In this document: positions 33,581-44,243 of the stretch, in pieces
Layout of the letters: each line of letters begins with the position of its first letter
How positions within the stretch are numbered: the first letter of the stretch is position 1
Translations under genes and position numbers: made by a program
NCBI RefSeq assembly: GCF_022669015.1
Contig: NZ_JAKKSL010000001.1
Span: 310,001 to 374,000 of the forward strand
Length of the DNA stretch: 64,000 bases
Direction: 5' to 3'
DNA from: Colwellia maritima
GTDB taxonomy: Bacteria; Pseudomonadota; Gammaproteobacteria; Enterobacterales; Alteromonadaceae
Notes under the pieces: generated by a model
Told to the model about the DNA's origin: nothing
The model's database searches: none
What the model saw: only the letters and a program-made list of their open reading frames with translations

Positions 33581-35093
33581 ATGTTTGGCTTTCCTTTTCC
33601 TTATCACAATGAGCTGCTTTATAGCGTAATTGCAAGGTATAGGGTTCATCAAGGGATTATTTCTCCTAAAGAGCTGCCGGATGAGATTTATAATGATAGA
33701 AAGGTAGTAGCTACAGTTGATTTACCTAATCATGTTAATAAAATATCTAGTTTTTACCCTAAATGTGAAGCCAAGTCTTCTATTGGACTAATTTATTCAC
33801 ATACCCTATTTCCTTTATATGCTCCATTTATTGATGAGCAGCGTCGCAAAAAATGCATTAAATTCATGCAACAGAAAGCAAAAAGTAGTATTCATTTAAC
33901 CTTAGGAGTCGCAGCTTCCCGGATTAAACAACCTAGGTGGTTAAGGTATTGCCCTGCTTGTCTTTTGGAACAAAAAAATGAATATGGAGAGTATTATTGG
34001 TTACGTAATTTTCAAGTTCTTTGGTGCAGATAGTTGCTTGTTACATGGAACGTTAGTTGATTCTAGTTTACTTAGACACCCTGATCACAAACACGAATAC
34101 ACCCCTGCAACTTCCTACTCTTGCAAAATCGACCTGAATCATAAATCAAATAGCTATCAATCTGAGTTAATAACTCAGAGTTTAGATAAGTTATTGCAGC
34201 TTAAACCTTTTCATTCCCCGACTCTTGAGCAATGGAGCTATTTTTATAGAACTTTATTGTTTGAGCATGGATTAAATCGTGGCAAACATATTGATTACAA
34301 CAGGTTAAAGGAAAAAATAATTTCGTCCTTTGGAAGCAAATGGCTTCGAAAGTATGATTTATACCCTGAAGACAGTGAAATATGTTGGCTTAAAACTATT
34401 TTTCGTAAACACAGAAAAGCATTCAGTTACTTAGAGCACCTAGTTGTTTGGCATAGCATATTAGGAAGTGGTTGGCAGGTTGCTGATATTTTTAAACAGG
34501 TATGTTTACAACCAAAAGAAAATAAAGCATCAGTAACACCACTGCTTGATGCAACAGAAAAAGACAAGACGAAGTATCGAGATCTATGGCTAGTCGCGGT
34601 AGTTAAAAATGGTGTTAATTATGCTCGTAAATACAAATTCGGCTATGTATATGCTTGGCTTTACCGCCATGATAGAGACTGGTTACTACAAGTTAATAAT
34701 CAACATAAAGTACCTAATATTACTAAAAATCAGCGTATTGATTGGCATAAACGTGATCGACATTTAGTAAAACTATTATGCCGAATTAAAAATGATATCG
34801 AACTTCAGTTAGATGAACCGCGCCACTCAATGAATTGGTATTTATCAAAACTTGATTGTGGATCAACTGTTGGAAAACATTTAAATGACTTACCACTTTG
34901 TAAATTGTTTTTTATGAAGTTTTGTGAAAATATAGCTGAATATCAAATAAGAAGAATAACATGCGCTGTTATTGCACAAAGCCTATCGAAGAATACATTA
35001 CGGCGATGGCAAATATTAAGGATGTCAGGATTAAGTGAGCAAAGATTAACTTCTCTTGCTGATACTTTTCTACTTAGGGTTATACGGATTTAA
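33581..35093 (+). CDS. tnsD: Target selector TnsD/TniQ (one frame break)
   Basis: About 503 residues after correction (508 in Tn7). It starts with the TniQ N-terminal pattern (FPFPYHNELLYSVIARY). A zinc-finger-type group CPAC...C..H spans about 128-160. The frame breaks near 34,020: GTTCTTTGGTGCAG should be GTTCTTGGTGCAG, joining NFQVL to GADSCLLHG. TnsD recognises attTn7 in glmS. The 3' 900 bp are duplicated at 53,172-54,069 with about 90 percent identity. Confidence 0.94.
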
Positions 35094-35208
35094 TGGATAA
35101 GTTTAGGATAGATGGATTTAGCGATGATTCAATCATCAATGGTATAGGCTCTTTGTTTCGGAGAACTGATGGTTCTCTCTGGCGGATCAATCTTTCCAAT
35201 TCCCCTGT
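34196..35208 (+). repeat. Direct repeat copy 1 (tnsD 3' end and tnsE 5' end)
   Basis: This 1,013-bp segment recurs in the same orientation at 53,172-54,184. Both begin at GCAGCTTAAACC and end at CCCCTGT; homology then stops abruptly (GCGTAATA here, AAAAAGTG in copy 2). The copies differ at roughly 10 percent of sites, most near the left end, so this is not a fresh duplication. Confidence 0.9.
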
Positions 35209-35227
35209 GCGTAATACTACACTGTAA
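35093..35227 (+). pseudogene. Truncated tnsE (first 39 codons)
   Basis: The ATG overlaps the tnsD stop (TAATG) and encodes MDKFRIDGFSDDS and on, matching the full TnsE at 54,069 up to NLSNSPV. Foreign sequence then adds RNTTL and a stop. This is the remnant of the tnsE that once followed this tnsD; the break at 35,208 is the left boundary of the first cargo. Confidence 0.9.
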
Positions 35228-35275
35228 CCTTCCTCCGGCATCGGAACGGCTTAGAGCCTTTATATAATTATAATC

Positions 35276-35395
35276 TCATCGTTTTTTCTTGCTCTGATAA
35301 GAAGCTTGGTCGTTCTGTTGGTTTTTACTCTCAAGCACAGTTTTTCCTTGGCTAAGGTATTTTGTAACCCATTCATTAACAATTCTTCTGCTCAT
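35276..35395 (-). pseudogene. Transposase-type helix-turn-helix remnant
   Basis: A 39-residue minus-strand ORF (MSRRIVNEWVTKYLSQGKT...) is preceded in the same frame by ARILN and a stop codon. Together, IARILNMSRRIVNEWVTKYL is the DNA-binding pattern of an insertion-sequence transposase. The rest is lost. It marks a decayed insertion next to the cargo boundary. The family cannot be assigned. Confidence 0.5.
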
Positions 35396-35740
35396 ATTCA
35401 GTATTCGAGCTATCTAAGATCTGTTTTTGCCTAATTTAAAGAATGATACGGCTAACAATCTAAGCCCATTCTATTGGCTTTAATTATTGTGATCTATGTG
35501 TATTCAATATCATTTAATTGTTGGTAGCAAAAAAGGATATAAGAGCAGCAGCTCATACTGCCAGGCATATTGTTAAAACTTTGTTTTATACTTGCTCTTT
35601 TGGTTAGTTTATTAAAATTCACCTTCAAGATGATATACATGGATCGAATAAATAATTTAATAATTTTTGTTGACTCGGTGTTCATATTAACTATATAGTA
35701 AGGATTCCTAACTAAAAGCATCTTTCAAGGAGATGAATAA

Positions 35741-35990
35741 TGAACAAAGTAACTTTTTATCACACGGCTGTCCTGTATGTGTTTCTGCAGAAGAACAAAT
35801 TTTAGACCTACTTGACCAGAAAAACGTAGATCTTGAAATTGTACATTTTGCCGAAGCAAAAGGCCGTATTGGCGAAGCTCAAAATTTAGGTGTTAAATCT
35901 GTACCCGCTTTAGTAACCAATGGACAGGTATTGCACATTAATTTTGGTGCAAGCATGGAAGATGTTAAAAAAGCAGTTGGCGTAGCTTAA
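35741..35990 (+). CDS. Thioredoxin/glutaredoxin-fold protein with CPVC (one frame break)
   Basis: The start at 35741 is chosen because AAGGAG lies 7-8 bp upstream. It gives MNKVTFYH-T-GCPVCVSAEEQ if CACGGCTG is read as CACGGGCTG (missing G), then continues to 35990, about 83 residues. CPVC is the redox pair and VKSVPALV holds the cis-Pro after the beta strand, so this is a small thiol-disulfide protein. It opens cargo 1, and its partner is unknown. A short inverted repeat (ATATCCC/GGGATAT, 35,998-36,020) follows the stop. Confidence 0.82.
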
Positions 35991-36101
35991 TGACCTGATA
36001 TCCCCAGTTCTCCGGGATATACAAAGGCTTCTTTTTTATTTCTTATTTTATATCTACTACTTGGTCAGAGATCATTTAACTTTTATTTACAGGTCATCAA
36101 T

Positions 36102-36848
36102 ATGAAAACTTATACAAAAATATTTACCGCTTTACTGGCGACAACTTTATTCTCAACGGCTCAGGCACATAGCAACGACCATACAGGTCATATTCAGGCC
36201 GAAAAGTCCGAAAAAACGTTAGCTGAATTTGATATTTTACATACTAAAATAACTACCCAAGGTACACATTTAGTTTTTCAACAACAAGTACGAGGAACTA
36301 TTGGTAAAAGCGTTCCTGAAGCACACGGTAAACTTTCCGGGGCTGATGTTTATAGCTATGTTTGGCCGACAAAATTGAATAGTTCTGTGGTTGGTTTTGA
36401 GGCCGATCAAGGGATTTTAGCGTTAGCTTTGACCGTTCATCCTGATTTTGATGATACGCCATTGTACGATGAAGATAATGACGGCAATAAAGCTAATGAT
36501 GGTGACAAGTGGCACAGTCACTGGGTGGTTCTAGTTCCAGATGAAAGCTGTGGTTCAGGCGCTCTGAAGGTGCGTGATATCCCTGAAGGTCAAAAACCGA
36601 CAATGCCTGAAACGTGGCCAGGATTACCTATTTTCATCGATAGTCCAGGTTATGACTTTAGCATGAAAAATAGTGAGGTATTAGTTCGTGTTCCGATGAA
36701 AGATATAGGTTTCAGTGAAGCGTTCAATTATGACGGTGTCACCGCAGCTTTGAGAGTAAATCAACAAGTACATGCCCCTTTATTGTGTGTAACTAATGTT
36801 TTTGATGTTGCGTCTGGTAATTTAAGCCTTCCGGGTATTAGTGGCTAA
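36102..36848 (+). CDS. Exported acidic protein of unknown function
   Basis: 248 residues with a signal peptide (MKTYTKIFTALLATTLFSTAQA) and a His-rich mature start (HSNDHTGH). A DEDNDGNKANDGDKWHSHW stretch near 135 resembles calcium-binding acidic loops, and WPTK, WVVLVPD and WPGLPIF segments suggest a beta-rich periplasmic fold. I do not recognise the family. It may bind a metal or a haem-like ligand. A GGCCAACAT/ATGTTGGTC hairpin lies just after it (36,863-36,893). Confidence 0.65.
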   Translation: MKTYTKIFTALLATTLFSTAQAHSNDHTGHIQAEKSEKTLAEFDILHTKITTQGTHLVFQQQVRGTIGKSVPEAHGKLSGADVYSYVWPTKLNSSVVGFEADQGILALALTVHPDFDDTPLYDEDNDGNKANDGDKWHSHWVVLVPDESCGSGALKVRDIPEGQKPTMPETWPGLPIFIDSPGYDFSMKNSEVLVRVPMKDIGFSEAFNYDGVTAALRVNQQVHAPLLCVTNVFDVASGNLSLPGISG

Positions 36849-37131
36849 TCAAAACAAATAAAGGCCAACATTATCTATTTGTTTATGTTGGTCAATTTCC
36901 CCCTATGGATAGAGTCATAGGTTCAAAGAACAAACCTTTTGGTAACTATAAAACTGAAACTTAAGTGACGCCTATGTTAGATACGCATACTTTAGGGCTA
37001 GTCTCATATGCCAAACAGGTAAGTCGTGTTTTAAGAAAGAAGAATATTAGTTGTGAGATAAACACCTCGCTTTCGAAGGCCGGGGACTCCAAAGATGTTA
37101 ATAAATATTTGGTGATACACCTAAGGATATA

Positions 37132-37428
37132 ATGATGACAGTACAAACTAAAGCTATGAAGGTACATATATATGATACACACGTAACAACGTCAAATGGC
37201 AATTATTACCATTTTGATGTATTGGTTTCAGATGAAGGCATAAACCGAGCAACAGAATTTGCTCAACAATATATTAAAGAATTAGGTTTGTTGGAAGCAG
37301 AAATAGACCAAAAAAAATGTAATTTCTGCCATAGTGAAATGGCAAACCCAACAGTTCAAGATGAAATACTGCATAGAGGTTATTACATTATTCCGATGCA
37401 AGGTTGCCCTAACAGGTTAATCAAGTAA
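37132..37428 (+). CDS. DUF2024 family protein, copy 1
   Basis: 98 residues. MKVHIYDTHVTTSNGNYYHFDVLVSDEG, a Cys pair in KKCNFCHSEMAN and the ending GYYIIPMQGCP are the conserved blocks of DUF2024. Function unknown; the CxxC and the HSE motif suggest metal or redox involvement. A second family member lies at 52,584. Each copy is in the same island as a MarR regulator with a four-Cys tail. Confidence 0.85.
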   Translation: MMTVQTKAMKVHIYDTHVTTSNGNYYHFDVLVSDEGINRATEFAQQYIKELGLLEAEIDQKKCNFCHSEMANPTVQDEILHRGYYIIPMQGCPNRLIK

Positions 37429-37613
37429 TACTTCGGGATTAACGATAACTAGGGTTGGTTATGTCGAAATAATTTATCTACCCGTTAAATCGGTAAAGCA
37501 TTCAAATGGGACAGAGTTATAAATCTTATAAGGGTACAATAGTAATTGTTTCTATTTTTCTACAAGATGATACGGCTTAAAATAGCAAGAAATGTGACTA
37601 GGATAATGATATT

Positions 37614-38060
37614 ATGTCTGATTTAATCGTTTCAAAATGGCTTAACACTAAAGATGAAATTTCATTGGATAATTTACGAGGCAGTGTCATCTTAGTTTAT
37701 GTTTTTCAAATGTTATGCCCTGCTTGCGTAATTGCCTCTATTCCACAAGCAAATAAAATACAGCAGATGTTTGCTCAGGAAAAATTACAAGTCCTCGGTT
37801 TACATAGTGTCTTTGAACACCACGATGCCATGAAAGAGCAAAGTTTAATTGCTTTTATACATGAATTTAAGGTCAAGTTTCCTGTTGCGATAGATAAAGC
37901 AAGTGTATCGAGGGGAATACCACAAACCATGGAAAAGTATTCAATGCAAGGCACTCCTACTTTGTTAATATATGATAAGGTCGGCGACCTTAAATTACGA
38001 AGGTTTGGGCATGTGGATGATATAGAACTAGGCTTTATTTTAGGCTCTCTTCTTTCCTAA
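37614..38060 (+). CDS. Thioredoxin-like redoxin (TlpA/peroxiredoxin type)
   Basis: 148 residues. YVFQMLCPACVIASIPQ contains the CPAC redox pair, VLGLHSVFEHHD and FPVAID follow, and MQGTPTLLIYDKVGDL gives the cis-Pro loop. No signal peptide, so it is cytoplasmic. It lies 33 bp before the MarR gene and probably shares its transcript. It likely reduces or senses a thiol or peroxide substrate. Confidence 0.83.
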   Translation: MSDLIVSKWLNTKDEISLDNLRGSVILVYVFQMLCPACVIASIPQANKIQQMFAQEKLQVLGLHSVFEHHDAMKEQSLIAFIHEFKVKFPVAIDKASVSRGIPQTMEKYSMQGTPTLLIYDKVGDLKLRRFGHVDDIELGFILGSLLS

Positions 38061-38092
38061 ACGTTATGCAAAGTCGCAATTAGGTATCTCTA

Positions 38093-38692
38093 ATGAAAAA
38101 TATTTTTTCTCCTATAGAACAAATAGATAACCTTGATGCTAAGGTCATCGCCGGTATTGAGCGCTTAGCGACTCTTTTTAAAAGCAGTCTGCAAGATACC
38201 GCCAAACGATATAAGTTAACACCTCTGCAAGCTCAATTATTAATATTTATTGCCGAACACTCTACTAAATTATGCTCAGTGACCATGTTAGCAAAAGAGT
38301 TTTCGGTTACTAAAGCAACAGCGAGTGATTCTTTAAAAACACTGGTTAACAAATCATATATAGAAAAAGTTTATAACCCTGATGATGCACGGGCATTTAG
38401 TTTTGTTATTGTTGATATTGCTAAGCCTATGGTTAATGAACTGACTCATTTTGGTTTGTTGATGTCGAGCTCATTAAGCTCATTAAATGAAAATGAGTTA
38501 ATACAGTTATGCCATTTGAATTTAAAGATGCTCAATATTTTTAGTCAGTCAGGCTTAATAACATGCCGAATGTGTTATTCGTGCCAATATTATCAACAAA
38601 AGAATGGGGGATTTTATTGCCATTTAATGAAGAAAGAACTTCCGGCTAAAGCGCTTCGATTAGATTGTCCTGAGCATCTGAAATCTAGTTGA
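38093..38692 (+). CDS. MarR-type regulator with C-terminal four-Cys motif
   Basis: 199 residues. A winged-helix MarR core (LTPLQAQLLIFIAEH, SVTMLAKEFSVTKATASDSLKTL, PDDARAFSFVI) is followed by a tail CRMC-x2-C, FYCHLM and LDCPEH. The spacing C-x2-C ... F-x-C ... C-x-EH is shared with the MarR at 51,563, and could bind an Fe-S cluster or zinc and so sense NO, redox state or metal. That role is inferred. It lies at one end of cargo 1 with DUF2024. Confidence 0.8.
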   Translation: MKNIFSPIEQIDNLDAKVIAGIERLATLFKSSLQDTAKRYKLTPLQAQLLIFIAEHSTKLCSVTMLAKEFSVTKATASDSLKTLVNKSYIEKVYNPDDARAFSFVIVDIAKPMVNELTHFGLLMSSSLSSLNENELIQLCHLNLKMLNIFSQSGLITCRMCYSCQYYQQKNGGFYCHLMKKELPAKALRLDCPEHLKSS

Positions 38693-38834
38693 CTTCCGCC
38701 CAATTCACCAGAGTTGTTTAACGGTTAGACACTAGCCAATTCTGAATATTAATAGGCAGATCATAAAGAAGTTAGCATAATATACAATCGTTAATTTGAA
38801 ATATTATGTTACCCCATACCCGTAACCATCACGG
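38693..38834. other. Intergenic sequence after the MarR gene
   Basis: About 140 bp without a coding signal before the transposase remnant. No strong hairpin or promoter was identified. Confidence 0.3.
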
Positions 38835-39077
38835 CTAGCGCCTTTTAATCCCAGACTCTAGTAGGGTTAAGCTATAATCATTGTAGAGGCATTCCATTTT
38901 CTTTTTCTTCGCTATACTCGCTGATTTTGTTGTATCTTGCTTGAATAGTACCATCGCTATTTTACGTATCACATTGAATACAAGCGACCCTTGTATTTCA
39001 CTCGCCTTTAACCGACAAATAACACGTGCAATGGTGTCATGCTTTTCAATGCTCGCTTCAAATAATCCATTGCAGTT
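38835..39077 (-). pseudogene. ISAs1-like transposase C-terminal fragment
   Basis: Minus strand, 80 codons open between stops. FEASIEKHDTIARVICRL is followed by FNVIRKIAMVLFKQDTTKSASIAKKKKM and YNDYSLTLLE, which resembles the ISAs1-family end (xxIRRIALNLLKxD...SIxxKRxxAxWDDxYLxxLL). The catalytic part is missing and the upstream frame has a stop. The 390 bp from 39,078 to 39,469 hold no gene I can support. Confidence 0.5.
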
Positions 39078-39469
39078 TTAAGTGACCAAATCTTGGATAC
39101 CTTTCCGGCCCTTTGCGCCAAAGTGTACAGCACTAATTGAGGGTAAAAAAAAGATCGAGTAAGTTATGCTTTTGAAGCGGTCGATGCGTACTCAGTGATA
39201 GAATCAAAGTATTTAAGAAAAATAGCGCTCATTTGTGAATACCAAAGTTGTGATATGCCTTGAGCTGTTCGCTATTTACTCAACATGTTTAATTTATAAT
39301 GATCTTTTCGTGTTAATTATTCCTTAAATGATAACTAGTTGTTTGTGAAATGTCGTGAAAGTATTTTGATCAAAATAGTAAAGTTACCGGTATTCATCCA
39401 CATTCGCCTGTTAACTGAACGTGGACATTTTGATTTTTAATTTGTCAAAAATAGCAAACGACTAATCTC

Positions 39470-40727
39470 CTAACTATAAACAGGAAAACGAGAGCATAAT
39501 TCCTGAACACTAACTTTCACTGTAGCAATAGTATTCTCGTCAGTAATATCGTCTAAAATATCACAAATCCATCCTGTTAATACTCTAGTTTCTTCGATAT
39601 AAAAACCACGTCGAGTAATTGCTTGGGGTACCCAAACGTAAACCTGAAGTGACAAATGGAGACCTAGGGTCATTAGGTACTGAGTTTTTATTTGAAGTAA
39701 TATTTGCGCGACCTAATGCAGCATCGGCATCTTTACCTGTAATATCTTTATCGACCAAATCAAGCAATAAAAGATGATTCTCTGTACCATTAGAGACAAC
39801 TTTGTAACCTCGTTCCTGTAATACTGCAACCATAGCTTTAGCGTTATCTAAAACTTTTTGCTGATAAACTTTAAACTCAGGTTGTAATGCTTCTTTAAAA
39901 GCAACCGCTTTTGCTGCGATAACATGCATTAATGGACCGCCTTGGATAGCAGGGAAAACTGCACTATTTAGTTTTTTATAAATAGCTTCATCATCACAGG
40001 CTGAAATAATTAAACCACCACGAGGACCCGCTAAGGTTTTATGAGTAGTCGTAGTGACGACGTGAGCATGTGGTACAGGATTGGGATATAAGCCTGCTGC
40101 CACAAGGCCGGCAACATGAGCCATATCAACTATGAAATATGCGCCCACTTTGTCAGCGATTTCACGCATACGAGCCCAGTCAACAATTCCTGAATATGCA
40201 GAAAAACCACCAATGATCATTTCTGGTTTATGCTCTAATGCTAAATGTTCAATTTCTTCATAGTCAATTAAACTTGTTTCATTATTCAAACCATATTGAA
40301 TAGCTTCGTATGATTTTCCTGAAAAGCTAACTTGAGAGCCATGGGTTAAATGGCCTCCGTGCGCTAAGCTCATACCTAAGACTTTCCCTCCTGGGGAAAC
40401 AAGAGCCTGAAAAACAGCCGCATTCGCCTGTGAGCCTGAATGTGGCTGCACGTTAGCATAGGTCGCCCCAAATAATTCCTTAGCACGATCAATCGCTAAA
40501 TGTTCAACAACATCAACATATTCACAACCACCATAGTAGCGTTTGTCTGGGTAACCTTCTGCATATTTATTGGTTAATTGAGAACCTTGTGCTTCTAGTA
40601 CACGAGTACTACAGTAGTTTTCAGAAGCTATGAGCTCAATGTGCTCTTCTTGGCGAGTAACTTCATTGGTTAACGCTTGAAAAAGTTCAGTATCAAAATC
40701 AGCAATGTTCATATTACGTGTAAGCAT
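39470..40727 (-). CDS. glyA: Serine hydroxymethyltransferase (one frame break)
   Basis: About 419 residues after correction. [24 protein letters not shown], and [14 protein letters not shown] with the PLP lysine are all present. The frame breaks near 39,629 at CCCCAAGCAATT, which should be CCCCAGCAATT to give [12 protein letters not shown]; the last 55 residues are then in the other frame down to 39,470. It interconverts serine and glycine with tetrahydrofolate. A glyA on a transposon is probably a second copy beside a core one elsewhere, but only this copy is visible. Confidence 0.92.
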
Positions 40728-41031
40728 TTTCTTTCCTTGGGGTATCGACTACAGGTCGTAATAAACTAGTTTGTTTTAACAAAATCTTATCAAACATATA
40801 TTGGCTGAAGCTTGCATGTTCGTATATTAAAATTTTTATATTAGTTTATTATCAAAGCCTTAAAGTAAAATTGTTAATAATTAAAATGGGTTGGATAAGT
40901 TCGTTATGGCGTAATTTCAACGAGCTTTCCCTGTTGTTTTCAGTTTATACCGTAGACAGCCTAATCACTTAAAGAACTCTCATTCAACACTTGAAATTTA
41001 TTGGTTCTGGTGATTGATATTACTATTGTGT
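40728..41031. other. Intergenic region between glyA and the aminotransferase
   Basis: 304 bp with no ORF. A GTATCGA half-site lies at 40,742-40,748, resembling one arm of the palindromes before glpF and AurF. Nothing else stands out. Confidence 0.35.
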
Positions 41032-42245
41032 TTATTGATGATAATTACTAAAAAACGTTTCTATTTTTCCTATTGCCAATCTTAATTCATCAATATGTGG
41101 TAAAAATACAAGTCGAAAATAATTTTTATCGTCGGCATTAAACCCACTTCCATGCACAACTAAGATTTGTTGTTGTTGTAGTAGATCTAAGACCATTTTC
41201 TCATCATCTTTAATATTGAATTTTTTTGCATCAACTTTTACGAATAAATATAAAGCTCCCATAGCAGGGTTACAAGATAATCCATCGATAAGATTGATCA
41301 TTTTATGCGCCAAATTACGTTGTAAATTTAATCTACCATCTCCTTGAATAAGGTCATTAATACTTTGGTAGCCGCCTAAAGCTGTTTGTATGGCATTTTG
41401 GCAAGGCACATTGGCACATAAACGCATTGAGGAAAGAATATTAAGCCCCTCTATGTAGCCTTTTGCATGTTCTTTTGGACCGGATAGTACCATCCACCAA
41501 CTCTAAAGCCTGCAATACGATAATTTTTTGATAATCCACCTAAGGTAATAATTAACACATCCTGTGCTAATCGTGCAATAGGTATGTGTACTGCTTCGTC
41601 ATAGATAATTTTATCGTAAATTTCATCACTAAAAATCACTAAACTATGTTTACGAGCTAACGCAATTATACCCTGCAATATTTCTTCAGAATAAACTGAA
41701 CCGGTAGGGTTGTTAGGATTAATTAAAACAATAGCTTTGGTATTCTGATTAATTTTATTAGCCATGTCGTCCATGTTTGGAAACCACTGATTTTCTTCCT
41801 CGCATTTATAGTGAATAGCTTTACCGCCTGATAATGAAATTGAAGCAGTCCATAAAGGATAATCGGGTGCGGGTACTAATATTTCATCTCCATTATTTAA
41901 TAATCCTTGCATGGCCATCACAATAAGTTCACTAACACCATTGCCAATGTATATATCATCAACACTAACGTCCTGAATTTGTTGTTGTTGGAAATATTGC
42001 ATTATAGCTACCCGAGCAGAATAAATGCCTTTAGAATCAGCATAGCCCTGAGATCTTGGTAAATTATGAATAACATCCTTTAAAATATCACTAGGCGCGG
42101 AAAATCCAAATGAAGCAGGGTTTCCAATATTCAATTTTAAAATTTTATGTCCTTCATCTTCAAGACGACGAGCTTCTGCCGCTATTGGTCCTCGTATTTC
42201 ATAACAGACATAGTCTAATTTTGATGATTTATTGATATTTTTCAT
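41032..42245 (-). CDS. alaA: AlaA-like aminotransferase (one frame break)
   Basis: About 404 residues after joining at about 41,487 (GTTGGTGGATGG for GTTGGTTGGATGG). The C-terminal half closely follows E. coli AlaA: WMVLSGPKEHAKGYIEGL, SMRLCANVPCQNAIQTALGGYQSI, GALYLF. PLP-binding GLSKNYRIAGFRVG (Lys) and INPNNPTGSVYS are present. AlaA makes alanine from pyruvate and glutamate. Its role in this island is unclear; it may supply or use an amine substrate. Confidence 0.88.
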
Positions 42246-42355
42246 TCTGGAATTCCTGACTTTTAATACTGCGTTAGTGCAGAACTCTATTATTTCTCCA
42301 ACTTGGAGACGAGCGCATTGGTTTAACTCGGTATTAATAAAATCCCCCTTTTTAT

Positions 42356-43531
42356 TTAAACTACTAAGGCTTCGCTCGGTCCGAAAAATTCATAGTGAAT
42401 CTGACCTTCAGGTATCCCTAACTCCTGCGCTATTCTCAACGCGGCAGACATAAACGGTTTTGGTCCTAAAAAATAGTATTCTACGTCTCGATCATTGGGT
42501 ATCAGCGATGCAATAAGCTCTGCGGTGATAAATCCTTGCCCGTTAGGCTTGCAACTTGCCGTCGGTTGGCTATAAAGATAATAAGACGAGACGTTGCTAT
42601 TGTCATTCGTTAGTTGTGTGACATGCTGCTTAAAAGCGTGAACTTGGCTATTGAGCGCGGCGTGAATGAAATGAATATCACGTTTTGAATTAACTTCAGT
42701 ATTCAACATACTAATTCCGGAGTGATCCCCACGCCCCCGGTGAGGAGGACTAATGGTTTATCGTTTTTACGTAAGGTAAAATCCCCGCACGGAGGTAATA
42801 AAATTATTGTTCTCCCCAGTTCTAACTTATCGTGTAGGTAATTTGAGGCCAAACCTTTAGGCTCACGCTTTACACTGATACGCAAATAATCCTTATTTGG
42901 TGCGTTGGATAAACTATAGTTCCGACGTGTAATTTCCCCCTATTTCCAGTACTAAGGTAAGAAACTGACCCGGTTTGAACGTTGGTATAGCACCGCCATC
43001 GACCGGTTTAAAATAGAAAGAACTGATAATTTGACTTTCACTTTCTCTTTTAAAGAGTTTAAATGCACGCTCGCCACGCCAACCACCATCTCGATTCTCG
43101 TTTGTGCTATAGACGGACTCTTCAGCGCTGACCAATATATCAGCTAACTGTTGATAGGCTTTACCCCAGACCGCAATCACTTGCTCGTTAGCGGCTTCAC
43201 CTAAAACGGCTTTTATTGATTGGAGCAAGCAGCTGCCAACCATGTCATACTGGGAGGGTTTTATGCCTAATGCACAGTGCTTTTGTACTATTTTTTCTAC
43301 AGCGCTGCTCAGATTACCCAAACTATCGATATTTTCAGCATAGGCGACTACAGCACCTGCCAATGCTTTAGCCTGGATTCCCTTCCCCTGGTTAGTTTGA
43401 TTGAAATACGGAATAACCTCTGGATACTGATTAAACAACAAAGGGTAAAAATGCTCAGTAATTGCATTAGCATTTGCTTTAACAGCCGGGATGGTGGCTT
43501 TAATGACCTCTACGGTCCTTTGATCTAACAT
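42356..43531 (-). CDS. hmp: Flavohaemoglobin / NO dioxygenase Hmp (two frame breaks)
   Basis: The ATG at 43531 is chosen: AGGA lies 8 bp upstream and it starts MLDQRTVEVIK as in other Hmp proteins. Numbering then matches E. coli Hmp: Tyr29, Gln53 and proximal His85 (KHCALG). The FAD domain has RRNYSLSNAPNK, recovered by reading GGGGG as GGGG near 42,920. The second break is near 42,712, between LTGGVGITP and MLNTEVNSKR. The NAD domain ends in HYEFFGPSEALVV. It converts NO to nitrate with NAD(P)H and O2. Confidence 0.92.
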
Positions 43532-43586
43532 GGAGTACATCCTGTATTTAGTTGGAACAAGAAGATTGGGTAAAGTTACCCATCGT

Positions 43587-44093
43587 TTAACTTGATGCTA
43601 GTACTGCCAAGGCAGCATCATAATTTGGTTCATCGGTTACTTCATTAACCCTTTCAGCATAAATAATCTCATGTGCCTCATTTAGAATGATTACTGCTCT
43701 TGCGTAGAGGCCGCCTAACGGCCCATTTTTCATTTTCACCCCATAGTTGGCTGCTAATGATGACAGCTTGTAATCTGACGCGGTAATGATATTTTCGATC
43801 CCTTCAGCGGCACAAAATCGATTATAGGCAAACGGTAAATCAAGAGAGGAAAATAATAGTGTGACATCTTTCATCCCAGATAATTGATGATTAAAGGTCC
43901 TTAACTGAGTCGCGCAAACAGGGGTATCAATACTAGGAAATATATTCAATACCGCCTTTTTACCCAGTAGATCCTTTCTGCTTATAGACGATAAGGCATT
44001 ATCGATTAAGGTGAAGTCTGGTGCTTGCTCACCCACTTGTGGAAATGTACCTTCAACTTCAATAGCCTGGCCTTTAAATGTTAATTTATTCAT
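43587..44093 (-). CDS. tpx: Thiol peroxidase Tpx
   Basis: 168 residues as in E. coli Tpx. Peroxidatic Cys60 lies in DTPVCATQLR and resolving Cys94 in RFCAAEG (Cys61 and Cys95 in E. coli). It reduces lipid and other alkyl hydroperoxides with thioredoxin. It is 56 bp upstream of hmp on the same strand and likely co-transcribed. Confidence 0.95.
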   Translation of the reverse strand: MNKLTFKGQAIEVEGTFPQVGEQAPDFTLIDNALSSISRKDLLGKKAVLNIFPSIDTPVCATQLRTFNHQLSGMKDVTLLFSSLDLPFAYNRFCAAEGIENIITASDYKLSSLAANYGVKMKNGPLGGLYARAVIILNEAHEIIYAERVNEVTDEPNYDAALAVLASS

Positions 44094-44243
44094 TGTGAGA
44101 TCCTTCTTTCATTTATTACTGATAAAAATTAATCTGTATCTTGTCTAATTGCAACTCTGTGAATATCAAGGTCGGTATGAACCCTAAGAGCAACTATGAA
44201 TCAGAGCGACAAGGGATTGATAGTTGCTTGAATTTGGTTTTAA

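Noticed and set aside
36961-37182. 73-codon minus-strand frame overlapping the DUF2024 start
   Set aside because: It overlaps a convincing gene and its hydrophobic Tyr/Cys-rich translation has no domain pattern.
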